Source of the DNA: Aquabacterium sp.
Lineage (GTDB): Bacteria; Pseudomonadota; Gammaproteobacteria; Burkholderiales; Burkholderiaceae_C
Direction: 5' to 3'
DNA length: 64,000 nt
Assembly (NCBI RefSeq): GCF_030652515.1
Contig: NZ_JAUSAR010000100.1
Location: 60,786-124,785, forward strand
The notes under the pieces are model-generated. The model was not told the origin of the DNA, ran no database searches, and worked only from the letters and a program-made list of their open reading frames with translations. Below are positions 41,730 to 51,613 of the stretch, piece by piece (position 1 is the stretch's first letter; each line of letters begins with the position of its first letter). The position numbers and the translations under genes were made by a program.

Positions 41730-41774
41730 ACCCCGGATCCCCCTTGGCTGGGGCGGGTTGAGTCTACCAAAGCA

Positions 41775-42344
41775 TCAGGCGACGAAGGCTTTGGCCCAGG
41801 TGGCGAGTTCTTCGAAACTGGTGGCGCCCATCTTGCGCTGGCGGATGCCGCCCTGGGCGTCGATGAGCACGGAAAAGGGCAGTCCACCGGCGCTGTTGCC
41901 CAGTTCCTGGGCCAGCTCCGTGCCCCCGAATCCGGCCAGGCCAATTTTGAAGGCCACCGGTTTCTTGGCCAGGAAGCCTTTGACCGGAGTGGGGCTGTCC
42001 ACCGCCAGGCCCAGCACGTTCCAGCCCTGGCCGCTGAATTCGCGGTGAAAACGATCAAGTTCGGGCATCTCCTTGACACAAGGGGGGCACCACGTTGCCC
42101 AGAAATTGATCAGCAGGGGGCGGCCTTTCAGGCTGGCCAAGGCCAAGGCGGGGCCGTCGAGGGTGTCGAACTGACGGGTCCAGAAATCGGCGGGCAGGGG
42201 GTCGCCAGCGGGCGCCTGGCTGGCACCTGGCTCGCTGGTGGCCTGGCGCTTCAAGGCCCACCAGCCACCGCCAGCCGCCGCCAGCAGGCCAGCGCCGACG
42301 AGGAGGGCACGGCGGGTGTTTTGTCGAGAGGCGTCAGCGGTCAT
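41775..42344 (-). CDS. TlpA/ResA-like membrane-anchored thioredoxin
   Basis: A 189-aa thiol-disulphide protein. An N-terminal anchor (RALLVGAGLLAAAGGGWWAL) is followed by a thioredoxin-like domain with INFWATWCPPCVKEMPELDR (active CPPC at about residues 96-99) and a later cis-Pro in GGLPFSVLIDAQGGI. It is probably periplasmic, in redox maturation of cytochromes or other exported proteins. It overlaps the upstream gene by 4 nt, so it is translationally coupled to it and belongs to the molybdopterin oxidoreductase unit. Confidence 0.9.
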   Translation of the reverse strand: MTADASRQNTRRALLVGAGLLAAAGGGWWALKRQATSEPGASQAPAGDPLPADFWTRQFDTLDGPALALASLKGRPLLINFWATWCPPCVKEMPELDRFHREFSGQGWNVLGLAVDSPTPVKGFLAKKPVAFKIGLAGFGGTELAQELGNSAGGLPFSVLIDAQGGIRQRKMGATSFEELATWAKAFVA

Positions 42345-42949
42345 GGTGATGGTGTGGTGTCTAGCAGGGCACGCAGGGCGTTCAGGTCGCCTCGCTCGGT
42401 CTTGCCCTTGGCGTCGCTTTTGAGGGCGCCGCGCAGGTCGTCGTAATCCAGGATGGTCAGGTGCAGGCCGATCGGTTCGTTCAATTCAGGGCAGTCCACG
42501 GTCAGGCTCAGGCAATCGACCAGGTCGCCCCGGGGGCCGGGCACGCTGCCGACATCGTAGTCCATGCCCTTGTTGAGCAAGGCGATCTCGGCGGATTTGG
42601 AGTCGTCGCAGTACAGCTGCAGGTGGACGTCGTTCAGGCGGGTGGCGGTGCCGCGCCAGATGGCGCCGCTCAGGTGGGGTCGAAACTCTTGCAGGCGCTC
42701 CATCCACACGGCGGCCAGGCGGCGCAGGGCGGCCAGCTCTTGCGGCTGGGTGTCGGCGCAGAACACGGCCAGGTATTCAAAAACCGCGGCCTCGAGGAGG
42801 TCGTTGTCGGGCAGGTCGCCGCGGTTGCTCAGGCCCAGTTGCTTGGCGGCGCGGCGCTTGGCGGGGCCGTAGTCCAGGCCCTCTTCCACCACCAGTCGGG
42901 CGGCGGTGGCGGCGATGGCATCGGCGGGAGTGTGGTGGCCCAGGTCCAT
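42341..42949 (-). CDS. Conserved hypothetical protein coupled to the molybdopterin oxidoreductase
   Basis: A 202-aa protein (ATG 42949) with a DUF-type pattern often seen beside betaproteobacterial genes: ARLVVEEGLDYGPAKRRAAK, LPDNDLLEAAVFEYLAVFCA, and LNDVHLQLYCDDSKSAEIAL. Homologues are sometimes called UDP-N-acetylmuramate-alanine ligase, which is not supported by any ATP-grasp or Mur motif here. Its first base is the last base of the upstream stop, and its end overlaps the thioredoxin gene by 4 nt. Three genes are thus tightly coupled. Function unknown. Confidence 0.8.
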   Translation of the reverse strand: MDLGHHTPADAIAATAARLVVEEGLDYGPAKRRAAKQLGLSNRGDLPDNDLLEAAVFEYLAVFCADTQPQELAALRRLAAVWMERLQEFRPHLSGAIWRGTATRLNDVHLQLYCDDSKSAEIALLNKGMDYDVGSVPGPRGDLVDCLSLTVDCPELNEPIGLHLTILDYDDLRGALKSDAKGKTERGDLNALRALLDTTPSP

Positions 42950-45132
42950 CAAGCGGCTTTCACGTGCACGCGCAGGCTGTTGAGGGCCGCGTTGCCGCTG
43001 ATGCGGTCGGTCAACTGGTCGTCGGTCAGGTCGTTCAGGCTGACGCCCGCGTGCTGCGAGGCCACGCCCAGCTTGACACCCTGGCGGCCATGGCCCCAGC
43101 CGTGCGGCAGGCTGACCACGCCGGGGCGGATGTCTGCCGTGATGAAGACCGGGGCGGCGATCTGGCCCACGCGGGAGGTGATCTGCACGGTCTGGCCTTC
43201 GCTCAAACCGCGCTGGGTGGCGTCGTCGGTGTGCATCCACAGCACGCAACGGGCTTTGCCGGACACCAGGCGCTCGCTGTTGTGCATCCAGGAGTTGTTG
43301 CTGCGCACATCGCGCCGACCGATCAGGGTCAGGGCATCCGGGTCAGCCCGGTCATTGCGCATTCGGTTGGCCAGCTGGGGCAATTCGTCCGCGATCGCCT
43401 TGGGCAGCAAGGCAATGTTGCGGCCCTTTTTGGCCAGGCTTTGCGCGAGGCCGGGGCGCAAAGGGCCCAGGTCAATGCCTTGCGGCGTTTGGCGCAACTG
43501 CTTCATGCGCAGGGGGTAGACGCTTTTGCGCAGTCCCAGGGCCAGCAACTGGTCGGGGCGCAACTGGCTCATGACTGAGCGCGTGAGCATGCCCTTCAGG
43601 CGCTGCACCGTGCCGCCACGCTCCAGGGCCCAGGCGTGTTGGGCATAGCGCTGCGCCAGGCGGGCGTAGATTTCCCAATCGTGCAGGGCGCCGTCGGGTT
43701 TGGGCAGGATGGCCGGGCTGTAACGGGCCACGTTGCGCACGGCGAAGTGCATGAAGATCAGATCGTAGTGGTCGTGCTCGACGAAGCAGGTGGGCGGCAG
43801 GATGACGTCGGCGTGGCGCGTGGTTTCGTTGATGTAGAAATCGATCGAGACCATGAAATCGAGCTGCGACAGGGCTTGGTCCAGTTGCTGGCCATTGGGT
43901 GTGGACAGCACGGGGTTGCCGCACGAGGTGACCAGGGCGCGGATCTGGCCGGGGCCGGGGGTGAGGATTTCTTCGGCCAGCACCGACACGGGCAGCTCGC
44001 CGCCAAACTCCGGCGCTTTGCGCACCCGGCTGTGCCAAGCGCCCACGTGGCCTGGGCCGATCAGGCCGGTCTTGACCAGGTCAATGGCCGGGTGGGTGAC
44101 CAGGGTGCCGCCCTCTTTGTCCAGATTGCCGGTCAGGATGTTGATGACCTGGATGGCCCATTGGCAGACCACGCCATTGACCTGGGTGGACACGCCCATG
44201 CGGCCATAGCAGACGCCCGATTCGGCCTGCGCCAGTTCGCGCGTCAGGCGCCTTGTGGTGTCGGCATCAATGCCCGACGAGACGGCCGTGGCCTCGGGGG
44301 TGAAGGCCGCCACGGCTTGCTTCAACTCATCCAGGCCCTTGATCAAACCTTGCAGATGACCGGGCTTGGCCAGCGATTCGTTCAACAGCACGTGGACCAT
44401 GGACAGCAGGAAGGCCGCATCGCCACTGGGTTTGATCGCCAGGTGCTCGTCAGCGATGGCGGCGGTCTCGGTGCGGCGCGGGTCGATCACGACCAGCTTG
44501 CCACCGCGCGCTTGCAGCGCCTTCAGGCGTTTGCGCACATCGGGAACGGTCATGATGCTGCCGTTGGAGGCCAAGGGGTTGCCGCCCAGCATGATCATGT
44601 ACTGCGTGCGGTCGATGTCGGGGATGGGCAGCAGGAACTGGTGCCCATACAGCCAGTAAGACGTGAGGTGGTGCGGCAACTGGTCGACCGAGGTGGCCGA
44701 GAAACGGTTACGCGTTTTGAGCTGCCCCAGGAACATCGGGCTGTGCGTGATGTTGCCCCAGTTGTGCACGGTGGGGTTGCCCTGGTAGATGCCCACGGCG
44801 TTGGCGCCATGCTGCTGGCGCACCTCGACCAGCTTGCTCGCCACCAGGTCAAAGGCCTGGTCCCACGAGATCTCGACCCACTCGGTGCCCACGCGGCGCA
44901 CCGGGCGGCGCAGGCGGTCAGGGTCTTCCTGCACATCTTTCAGGGCCACGGCCTTGGGGCAGATGTGGCCTCGCGAAAACGGATCGGCGTCGTTGCCTTT
45001 GATGGAGATGATGCGTTCGCCCTGCACCTGGAAGGTCAGGCCGCAAATGGCCTCGCAGAGGTTGCAGACGCCTTGGCGGATTTCAGGGGTGCTGTCTGCG
45101 GGCGTCGAAAGGCTTTGCATCATGCCGACCAT
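42949..45132 (-). CDS. Molybdopterin-guanine-dinucleotide oxidoreductase (formate-dehydrogenase/DMSO-reductase superfamily)
   Basis: A 727-aa catalytic subunit. The N-terminal 4Fe-4S site is CNLCEAICGLTFQV with a later Cys in GHICPKAVALKD. Then ISWDQAFDLVASKLVEVRQQ, NPTVHNWGNITHSP and KLVVIDPRRTETAAIADEHL (MGD binding), and the C-terminal Molydop_binding region VNPxxA-like DVRSNNSWMHNSERLVSGKA. The usual Cys/Sec/Ser metal-ligand position is not obvious in the SATSVDQLPHHLTSYW region, so the exact enzyme class is open. No Tat signal, so it is cytoplasmic. It is the first gene of a coupled trio. Confidence 0.9.
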   Translation of the reverse strand: MVGMMQSLSTPADSTPEIRQGVCNLCEAICGLTFQVQGERIISIKGNDADPFSRGHICPKAVALKDVQEDPDRLRRPVRRVGTEWVEISWDQAFDLVASKLVEVRQQHGANAVGIYQGNPTVHNWGNITHSPMFLGQLKTRNRFSATSVDQLPHHLTSYWLYGHQFLLPIPDIDRTQYMIMLGGNPLASNGSIMTVPDVRKRLKALQARGGKLVVIDPRRTETAAIADEHLAIKPSGDAAFLLSMVHVLLNESLAKPGHLQGLIKGLDELKQAVAAFTPEATAVSSGIDADTTRRLTRELAQAESGVCYGRMGVSTQVNGVVCQWAIQVINILTGNLDKEGGTLVTHPAIDLVKTGLIGPGHVGAWHSRVRKAPEFGGELPVSVLAEEILTPGPGQIRALVTSCGNPVLSTPNGQQLDQALSQLDFMVSIDFYINETTRHADVILPPTCFVEHDHYDLIFMHFAVRNVARYSPAILPKPDGALHDWEIYARLAQRYAQHAWALERGGTVQRLKGMLTRSVMSQLRPDQLLALGLRKSVYPLRMKQLRQTPQGIDLGPLRPGLAQSLAKKGRNIALLPKAIADELPQLANRMRNDRADPDALTLIGRRDVRSNNSWMHNSERLVSGKARCVLWMHTDDATQRGLSEGQTVQITSRVGQIAAPVFITADIRPGVVSLPHGWGHGRQGVKLGVASQHAGVSLNDLTDDQLTDRISGNAALNSLRVHVKAA

Positions 45133-45164
45133 TGGAAGTCAAGGTGGGCATGATGCTATCCCTT

Positions 45165-46268
45165 TTAGGCCTGCGCTGGGCGGCGGCGCTGTTGGCGCAC
45201 GCTGCCCCAGGCGATGGCGCCCAGGCCCAGCAGCATCATGGCGCTGGTTTGTGCCTCGGGGATGGCGGTGGGCGTGAGCAGGAAGCTTCTGCCATAACCC
45301 GTGACCAGGATCTGACCCGAATTGTTCACGGCGATGGCTTCGGCGAAGGTGCCATCGTAGTCAGCCGCTACGTTGGCCAGGCTGGCCAGGCTGACCATGT
45401 CCTGGCCTTGTCCCGGGATGACGAAGGCTGTGGTTTGGGTGCTGTCGTAGGCATCGATTTGAAGAGAGGTGCCGACGATCACACCCTGGTCGTTGATGCC
45501 CGTGCCCCGGCTGAAATTACCGCCCAGGGTGCCCAGCATGGTGGTGGCGCCATTGGCCAGGGTGAGGAAACCGCGTGCCTCGCCCTCGTCCGTGAACACC
45601 TGGCCCACCACGTCGCCCTGGTTGTTGAGGGCGAGGCCCGTGCCGAAGGTTGGCCCCACTTGGCTGATGCCCTGGCCATTGGGGCCGGTACGGAAGGTGT
45701 AGCCGCTGTCGTTGGTAAAGGCGATGCCCAGCACCTGTCCGCTGCCGTTGATGGCGGTGACCACGCTGCCGAGGCTGCCCGGCAGGTTCACGGCCTGCAG
45801 TCCTGTGCCGTTGGGCCCGGAAGTGATGGCCGCCTGATCGGCCCAGCCAGCGTACTGCCCGTTGGCGTTGATGGCCACCAGGCTGACGGAACCAGCGCTA
45901 CCGTAGCTGACATCACTCGCGCCCTGACCACCAGGGCCAGTGACGAAGCCGTGGGCATCGCCCGTGCTGGTCGTGTACTGACCCACCACCTGTCCCTGAT
46001 CGTTGATGCCGTAGGCCCAGGCGCTGCTGCTGCCTTGAGGCGCGCCGAGGGAAGTGAGGCCTGTGCCGTCGGCGCCTGTGTAGAAAGCCTCGATCGTTGA
46101 ATAGTCGGTGTACCGGTATCCGGCGACCTGCCCGAGGGAGTTCAAGGAGGTGCCAGTGACATAACCCAGGTCCAGAACCGAGTAGCGTTGCGCGGTGGCA
46201 GATGACACGAAGCCCAGGCACAGGCTGGTGGCTACGATTGCGGCGACGGTTTGTCGGGTGAATTTCAT
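45165..46268 (-). CDS. HAF-repeat exported protein with a C-terminal PEP-CTERM-like sorting signal
   Basis: A 367-aa exported protein. The Sec signal ends VSSATA-Q. The body holds repeated HAF-type units of the form INDQGQVVGQ / INANGQYAGW / LNNQGDVVGQ / INDQGVIVGT / VNNSGQILVT, about every 45-50 residues, a propeller-like array. The C-terminus reads PEAQTSAMMLLGLGAIAWGS then VRQQRRR: a PEP-like motif (here P-E-A), a hydrophobic helix and an arginine-rich tail. PEP-CTERM proteins are processed by exosortase and go with exopolysaccharide loci such as the one at 50-61 kb. No exosortase gene is in this window. Confidence 0.85.
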   Translation of the reverse strand: MKFTRQTVAAIVATSLCLGFVSSATAQRYSVLDLGYVTGTSLNSLGQVAGYRYTDYSTIEAFYTGADGTGLTSLGAPQGSSSAWAYGINDQGQVVGQYTTSTGDAHGFVTGPGGQGASDVSYGSAGSVSLVAINANGQYAGWADQAAITSGPNGTGLQAVNLPGSLGSVVTAINGSGQVLGIAFTNDSGYTFRTGPNGQGISQVGPTFGTGLALNNQGDVVGQVFTDEGEARGFLTLANGATTMLGTLGGNFSRGTGINDQGVIVGTSLQIDAYDSTQTTAFVIPGQGQDMVSLASLANVAADYDGTFAEAIAVNNSGQILVTGYGRSFLLTPTAIPEAQTSAMMLLGLGAIAWGSVRQQRRRPAQA

Positions 46269-46324
46269 GGGGCTCCCTGCGGCATGTTGCCAATCATTGA
46301 ATATGGAGGATTATCGCTAGAGTT

Positions 46325-46345
46325 GGCCCCCGCAATGAGGGGGCC
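46325..46345 (-). terminator. Hairpin after the FUSC-transporter gene
   Basis: GGCCCCC (46325-46331), loop GCAATGA, GGGGGCC (46339-46345), a perfect 7-bp stem. On the - strand it lies 43 nt after the FUSC gene stop and before the PEP-CTERM gene start, so it would separate the two units. The T-tract is weak. Confidence 0.5.
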
Positions 46346-46388
46346 ATGGTGTAACTGCCTGGTCCTGAAGGCTGGGCTCTGACCTGCT

Positions 46389-48536
46389 TCAGGGTCTGGG
46401 TTGTTGCGCGACAGCTTGCGCGGCGTGCGCCAGGGCCTGGGCTTCATCCACTGTCTGTGCCAGCCGGTGGAGCAGCCACGGGCCGGGTGCCGCATTGGCG
46501 GCAGGCAATGCGAGGATGATGTCCGCGTTGGTGTCGGACGATGGTGGCGATGCGGTGGCATCCGCTTCTACTGGCTGCGTCAACAGGGATACCAGGGCCT
46601 GTTCGGTATGCTGCAGGGCTGGCTGAATCAACGCTGGGTCCAGATCGCTCTGGCGCATCGTCAACAGCCCCTTGATGCCGGCCAGGTGGCTGATCAAACG
46701 GTGGCTGCGGATCAGCACGGTTTCCAACTCGATGCCCCCTGAGCGAACCCGTTTGGGCTCTTTCTTCATGCGCTCCAGGGCCTGGGCCAGCAGCCACAGC
46801 ACGTCGTAGACCTCGCGCCGGGCGTGGCTGCGTTGGGTGGATTGAGCGTGGGTCTGGTGCCAGCGCAACACATGGTGCGCATAGCGCGCCTGGGCAGTGA
46901 GCAAGCGGCGCACCAGGGCGGGCAGGCGGCCTTGCTCCCACGAGGGCAGCACGTAACTGAAGGCCCAGGCCAGGCCGGCGCCGATCAGGGTGTCGGCCAG
47001 GCGCTCGCCTGCCACGAAGAGTGCGGGGTGGTGGCTGGGGGTGAACAGGTGGGCTTGCAGCAATGCCAGGAGGGCGCCCGAGGCAGCGGTGATGCGGTAG
47101 TCGCGCTGCACATAGCCATGCGCCAGGCTGAGCGACAAAGCCAGCACGGCGAACAGCCAGGCGGCGCCAGGGTTCAGCCACAGCAGCGCCGAGGCCAGCA
47201 CGCAGCCCACCAGGGTGCCCAGGATGCGGGCATCGCGGCGGGCCAGGGTCTGTTCCAGGTTGCCGCGCATGACCACGGCCACGGTCATCAGCAACCAGTG
47301 GGAGTGGCTGGTCCAGGGCAGCCAGTGAGCTAGCGCATCCGCACAACCCATGGCGAGGGTGGCGCGCAAGGCGTGCCGCAGCACGGGTGATTGCCAGTTC
47401 AGCTGGTCACGCAAAGGCGCCAGTGTCCAGTCGTTGGGTGAAACCAGGGTCAGCAGCACGGCGGGGTTCATGGGCAAGGGCTGGCTGGTCTTGACGAGGC
47501 TGTTAGCGATGTCCTCGCCAATCTGGACCATGTGCCGGGTGCGCCGACCCAGCGAGATCAGCCGGGCATCGTGCTCGGGCCAGGGCCTGGCAGGCAGCGG
47601 CACGGGCTCTGGCAAGCGGGTGTTGTTGCGCAAAGCCAGGGCGATGGCGTCCAGTTGATCGGCTTGGTGAACGAGCGTTTGGGCCAGGGTTTGCAGGCCG
47701 CGTTGCGCGTGGGCATCCAAGGGCAGGCTGTCCAGATCCAGCTGGCAAGCCAGCACCACGTCGCGCAGGTTGACGATGTGGAACAGGGCCGAGGTCAGGC
47801 GCAGGGTGCGGCTGCCTTTGGGGGCCTTGGCGGCCTGGCTGTAGAGCAGGTCACGCGCGCTTTGGAAGACGTCGGCGATGGCGGCTTGCTGGCGCACCAT
47901 CGGCAGCAGTGAGGGGGCGGGCTGGGCGGCTTGGGCCTCTGGGAGCAGGCTGGTGGTCCACGCGGCTTGCGTGCGCATCAGTTGCGACAGGGCGCGCAGG
48001 CTGTCCACCAGGGCGAGTGTGCGGTAGCGGCCCGCCAGCATCATGGCACTGAGGTGCGACCACACGGCCAGGCTGAGGGCGCCAGTGGTGACCCAGCCCA
48101 GGTGTTGCCAGGTGGCGCCCGCGTCCATGGGGTGGCTGGTGTAGGCGGCCATCTGGAAGATCAGCGACAGCACCATGGCAAAGGTTTGCGGGCCGCCGCG
48201 CTTGCCCCAGGCGTTCCACATCACCGAGGTGAAACTGACGGCCAGCACGCACAGCGTCAGGGCGAGCAGGTTGGCGTGGGTGAGCGCCACGAGCGCGGCC
48301 ACCAATACGCTGCCCATGACGGCGGGCACCATCTGCGATGTCTTGGCTCGCGGGGTGGACACGGTGTCGGCCACGCTGGCCGCCGCGGCACCCGAGGAGG
48401 CCGCGACGGCGGCGGGCATGCCACCGATGCTGGCGACCACGGCGGTGATGACGGCCAGCCCAACCCCCACGCTGGCACCATTCAGCAGTGGCGCGGGCAG
48501 GCGCCACGGGAAGGGCATGGCGCGTGTGGGGATCAC
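46389..48536 (-). CDS. FUSC-family (YccS/AaeB-like) inner-membrane transporter
   Basis: A 715-aa membrane protein with two sets of transmembrane helices, at about residues 15-170 and 390-530, each followed by a soluble helical domain. Segments such as LRATLAMGCADALAHWLPWT then HWLLMTVAVVMRGNLEQTLA and RDARILGTLVGCVLASALLW show the FUSC signature (W-x-x-x-T, then R-x-x-G-T-x-x-G). FUSC members export aromatic carboxylic acids or similar; substrate unknown. It follows lysS by 13 nt on the same strand. Confidence 0.88.
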   Translation of the reverse strand: MIPTRAMPFPWRLPAPLLNGASVGVGLAVITAVVASIGGMPAAVAASSGAAAASVADTVSTPRAKTSQMVPAVMGSVLVAALVALTHANLLALTLCVLAVSFTSVMWNAWGKRGGPQTFAMVLSLIFQMAAYTSHPMDAGATWQHLGWVTTGALSLAVWSHLSAMMLAGRYRTLALVDSLRALSQLMRTQAAWTTSLLPEAQAAQPAPSLLPMVRQQAAIADVFQSARDLLYSQAAKAPKGSRTLRLTSALFHIVNLRDVVLACQLDLDSLPLDAHAQRGLQTLAQTLVHQADQLDAIALALRNNTRLPEPVPLPARPWPEHDARLISLGRRTRHMVQIGEDIANSLVKTSQPLPMNPAVLLTLVSPNDWTLAPLRDQLNWQSPVLRHALRATLAMGCADALAHWLPWTSHSHWLLMTVAVVMRGNLEQTLARRDARILGTLVGCVLASALLWLNPGAAWLFAVLALSLSLAHGYVQRDYRITAASGALLALLQAHLFTPSHHPALFVAGERLADTLIGAGLAWAFSYVLPSWEQGRLPALVRRLLTAQARYAHHVLRWHQTHAQSTQRSHARREVYDVLWLLAQALERMKKEPKRVRSGGIELETVLIRSHRLISHLAGIKGLLTMRQSDLDPALIQPALQHTEQALVSLLTQPVEADATASPPSSDTNADIILALPAANAAPGPWLLHRLAQTVDEAQALAHAAQAVAQQPRP

Positions 48537-48549
48537 GCCGTGCGGTGCG

Positions 48550-50088
48550 TCAGGTTTCGCGACGCAGGGCAGGGAACAGGATGATGTCGCGGATGTTGGC
48601 CGCGTCGGTCAGCAGCATGATCAGGCGGTCGATGCCGATGCCGCAGCCACCAGTGGGCGGCAGGCCGTGTTCCAGCGCGCGGATGTAGTCGGCGTCGAAA
48701 TACATGGCTTCTTCGTCGCCCGCGTCCTTGGCGCTGGCTTGCGCGGCGAAGCGGGCGGCCTGCTCTTCGGGGTCGTTCAGCTCGCTGAAGCCGTTGCCGA
48801 ACTCGCGGCCGGTGATGAACAGCTCGAAGCGTTCGGTGATGGCGGGGTTGGTGTCCGAGGCGCGCGCCAGGGGCGACACCTCGACGGGGTAGTCGATGAT
48901 GAAAGTGGGCTGCCAGAGCTTCTCTTCCACAAAGGCTTCGAACATGGCGAACTGCAACTCGGCCAGGCTGCGGTGGGCCGGGGCTTCCTCGCCGTGGGCC
49001 TTCAGCTTGGCGCGCAGCACCTGTTCGTCATCGGCCTCGGCAGCGCTCAAGCCAGCGTGGGCCACCAGCGAATCGCGCACGCTCAGGCGGGCGAAGGGTG
49101 CTTCCAGATCGACCGGGTGGCCGCCGTAGCTCAGTTGCGTGGTGCCAGCCGCGGCGCGTGCGGCGTGGCGCAACACCTGCTCGGTGAAGTCCATCAGGTC
49201 GCGGTGGTCCCAGTAGGCCGCGTAGAACTCCATCATCGTGAACTCGGGGTTGTGCCGCACTGACACGCCTTCGTTGCGGAAGTTGCGGTTGATCTCGAAC
49301 ACGCGCTCGAAACCGCCCACCACCAGGCGCTTCAGGTAAAGCTCAGGCGCGATGCGCAGGAACATCTCCTGGTCGAGCGCGTTGTGGTGGGTGGTGAAAG
49401 GCTTGGCGTTGGCACCACCGGGGATGGGGTGCAGCATGGGCGTTTCGACTTCCAGGAAGCCCTGGTCGACCATGAACTGCCGGATGGCCGAGATGGCGTT
49501 GCTGCGCGCCTTGAAGCGCGTGCGCGAGGCCTCGTCCATGATCAGATCGACGTAGCGCTGGCGGTACTTCATCTCCTGGTCGGTCATGCCGTGGAACTTG
49601 TCCGGCAGGGGGCGCAGGGATTTGGTCAGCAAACGGATGCTGCTCGCCTTGACCGACAGCTCGCCAGTCTTGGTCTTGAACAGCGTGCCCTCCACGCCCA
49701 GGATGTCGCCCAGGTCCCAGTGCTTGAAAGCGTTCAGCGTGTCGGCGCCCACGGCGTCGAGCGTGATGTAGGCCTGCAGGCGGCCGCTGCCATCTTGCAA
49801 GGTGCCGAAGCAGGCCTTGCCCATGACGCGCTTGAGCATCAAGCGGCCAGCCAGCTTCACGGTGATCGCTTGCGCTTCCAGCTCCGGGCCTTCGGTGGCG
49901 CCATGCTGCTCGTGCAGGGGCGCGGCGTGGTGCGTGGGCTTGAAATCGTTGGGGAATGCGATGCCCTGGGCCCGGATGGCGGCGAGTTTTTCGCGGCGTT
50001 CGGCCACCAGCTTGTTGGTGTCCACGGGGGCCTCGGTGGCTTGGGCGTGGGCGACATCAGGGGTGGTGGGGGCGTTGGGCGTGGTCAT
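48550..50088 (-). CDS. lysS: Lysyl-tRNA synthetase (class II)
   Basis: A 512-aa enzyme. ATG 50088 fits the family; upstream starts add a non-conserved leader. The N-terminal OB-fold anticodon domain contains [20 protein letters not shown] and [20 protein letters not shown]. Class II motif 2 is [20 protein letters not shown] followed by [16 protein letters not shown], and motif 3 is [20 protein letters not shown]. It charges tRNA-Lys. The neighbouring + strand flippase gene is divergent. Confidence 0.97.
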   Translation of the reverse strand: MTTPNAPTTPDVAHAQATEAPVDTNKLVAERREKLAAIRAQGIAFPNDFKPTHHAAPLHEQHGATEGPELEAQAITVKLAGRLMLKRVMGKACFGTLQDGSGRLQAYITLDAVGADTLNAFKHWDLGDILGVEGTLFKTKTGELSVKASSIRLLTKSLRPLPDKFHGMTDQEMKYRQRYVDLIMDEASRTRFKARSNAISAIRQFMVDQGFLEVETPMLHPIPGGANAKPFTTHHNALDQEMFLRIAPELYLKRLVVGGFERVFEINRNFRNEGVSVRHNPEFTMMEFYAAYWDHRDLMDFTEQVLRHAARAAAGTTQLSYGGHPVDLEAPFARLSVRDSLVAHAGLSAAEADDEQVLRAKLKAHGEEAPAHRSLAELQFAMFEAFVEEKLWQPTFIIDYPVEVSPLARASDTNPAITERFELFITGREFGNGFSELNDPEEQAARFAAQASAKDAGDEEAMYFDADYIRALEHGLPPTGGCGIGIDRLIMLLTDAANIRDIILFPALRRET

Positions 50089-50162
50089 AGGGTCTGGGCT
50101 TGGGTGAATAGGAGATTGTATGAAACCCTGGCCGGTTGGTGGGCTGGGCGACAATGTCACCC

Positions 50163-51494
50163 ATGTCGATTCAAGTTTTGAGGGCTTTGAAAAATGCCTG
50201 GGCGAGCGTGCCTCGGGCGGCACTGGGCAACCTGGTGGCCAAGTTGCTCATCGTGGCTCTGGGGCTGGGCATCACCGTGCTGGTGGCCAGGCAAGGGCCT
50301 CGGGTGCAGGGGGCATTTGCCTTGTTCGTGGCAGTTGAGTCGGTTTTGCTGACCTTGTTCTCGGGGCTGGGCCTGTGGCTGGCCCGTCAGATGTCGCGTC
50401 AGCAGGCTGGTCAAGCGGTGCATGCTCGGCTCATGCTGCGCAGCGTGCTGCGGGCGGCGCTGGGCTTGGGTTTGCTGGCCTCGGGCGTGCTGCTGGCCGT
50501 GTCGTGGTGGGCGGACAAAATGCCCTATGCCCAGTTGTGGCTGCTGGCCCTGGCCGCACCGTTCTTGCTGTTGGTGCCCACGGCCACGGGCTTGTGGCTG
50601 GGGCAAGGCCGCATGTGGCCTTTGAACGCTGCGCAAGTGGCGGCGCCCGCCTCGGTGCTGAGTGGCCTGGCCGTGGCCTGGTGGTTCAGCCAGGGCGCCG
50701 AGCGGCACACGTCCACGGTGCTGGTGGTGCTGATGGCTTGGGTCAGCGGTAAATCGCTGGTGGCGGTGTTGACAGCCATCTACGCCTTGAACGATGCCGA
50801 TCGGCGCGATGAAGCCCTGGCCATCACCACCGACGCGCCTTCGGCGGTGTGGTGGAACGACTGGCGCTTCGTGGCCACCATCGGGGTCACCAACGTGATC
50901 AGCCTGTTGAACTACCGGGCGTCCCTGTTCCTGGTGGAGCGCTTTCATGGCCTGGGCGCGGTGGGCACGTATTCGGTGGCTGTGACGGTGGCCGAGTTGC
51001 TGTGGCTGTTGTCGCAATCGGTCACGGTGTCGGCGTATTCGCGCATCGGCAATCCTGATGTGCGCATTGCGTCAAGCATGACGGTGCAGGCGGTGCGCAT
51101 CAATGTGCTGGCCACGGTGCTGGCCGCGCCGATTTTGCTGGTGCTGGCCACCTGGGCATTGCCCGAGGTGATGGGGCCGGCCTACGCGGAATCGGTGGCG
51201 CCTTTGGCGGCCCTGCTGCCCGGGGTGGCCGCCTACGCGGCGGCGTCCAGCCTGTCGGCGTTTTACACCAACCACCTGGGGCGCCCGCATTTGTCGGGCG
51301 CCATCGCGGGGCTGTCGCTCGTGGTGAGCTTTGGACTGGGGTGGGTGCTGGTGCCGAGCTTGGGTGCGCTGGGGGCGGGCGTTTCATCCAGCATCGGCTA
51401 CATCGTGGCGATCATCGTGGCTTACGCGGTGTTCTTGCGGCAAGCGAGGTTGCCGGTGAAGGCACTGTGGACGCCAGCGCTGACCAGGTTGTGA
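50163..51494 (+). CDS. Polysaccharide flippase-type membrane protein (MATE/Wzx-like)
   Basis: A 443-aa inner-membrane protein with about 12 hydrophobic segments. ATG 50163 gives [20 protein letters not shown]. The start block [20 protein letters not shown], and later blocks such as [20 protein letters not shown] and [20 protein letters not shown], are typical of Wzx/RfbX-like flippases. It would move undecaprenyl-linked oligosaccharide across the inner membrane. It heads a + strand region with glycosyltransferases about 5 kb on, interrupted by the RTX gene. Confidence 0.85.
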   Translation: MSIQVLRALKNAWASVPRAALGNLVAKLLIVALGLGITVLVARQGPRVQGAFALFVAVESVLLTLFSGLGLWLARQMSRQQAGQAVHARLMLRSVLRAALGLGLLASGVLLAVSWWADKMPYAQLWLLALAAPFLLLVPTATGLWLGQGRMWPLNAAQVAAPASVLSGLAVAWWFSQGAERHTSTVLVVLMAWVSGKSLVAVLTAIYALNDADRRDEALAITTDAPSAVWWNDWRFVATIGVTNVISLLNYRASLFLVERFHGLGAVGTYSVAVTVAELLWLLSQSVTVSAYSRIGNPDVRIASSMTVQAVRINVLATVLAAPILLVLATWALPEVMGPAYAESVAPLAALLPGVAAYAAASSLSAFYTNHLGRPHLSGAIAGLSLVVSFGLGWVLVPSLGALGAGVSSSIGYIVAIIVAYAVFLRQARLPVKALWTPALTRL

Positions 51495-51515
51495 GCACCT
51501 GGGGTTCACCTCCCA

Positions 51516-51543
51516 TTGAATCACACCGGCCTTCTTGTATGCT
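51516..51543 (+). promoter_or_regulatory. Possible promoter upstream of the RTX gene
   Basis: TTGAAT (51516-51521), a 16-nt spacer, then TATGCT (51538-51543). It is followed at once by a hairpin with a T-run (51547-51573) and lies 91 nt before the RTX start. If it is real, the hairpin would lie in the 5' leader and could attenuate transcription. Confidence 0.3.
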
Positions 51544-51546
51544 TTG

Positions 51547-51573
51547 GGCGCGCTTCACGGTGCGCCATTTTTC
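51547..51573 (+). terminator. Intrinsic terminator after the flippase gene
   Basis: GGCGCGCT pairs with GGTGCGCC (51547-51554/51559-51566, with two G-U pairs) around a 4-nt loop. It is followed by ATTTTTC: a well-formed intrinsic terminator. It lies 53 nt after the flippase stop and 61 nt before the RTX start. Confidence 0.6.
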
Positions 51574-51597
51574 ATTCATTCAATTCATTCAAAAACA

Positions 51598-51613
51598 GGC
51601 CCGGCGCCGGGCC
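51598..51613. promoter_or_regulatory. 16-bp perfect palindrome before the RTX gene
   Basis: GGCCCGGCGCCGGGCC (51598-51613) is a perfect 16-bp palindrome, 7 nt before the RTX ribosome-binding site AGGGAG (51621-51626). A symmetrical site with no loop is better suited to a dimeric DNA-binding protein than to a hairpin. A run of CATTCATT-like direct repeats sits just upstream. Confidence 0.4.
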
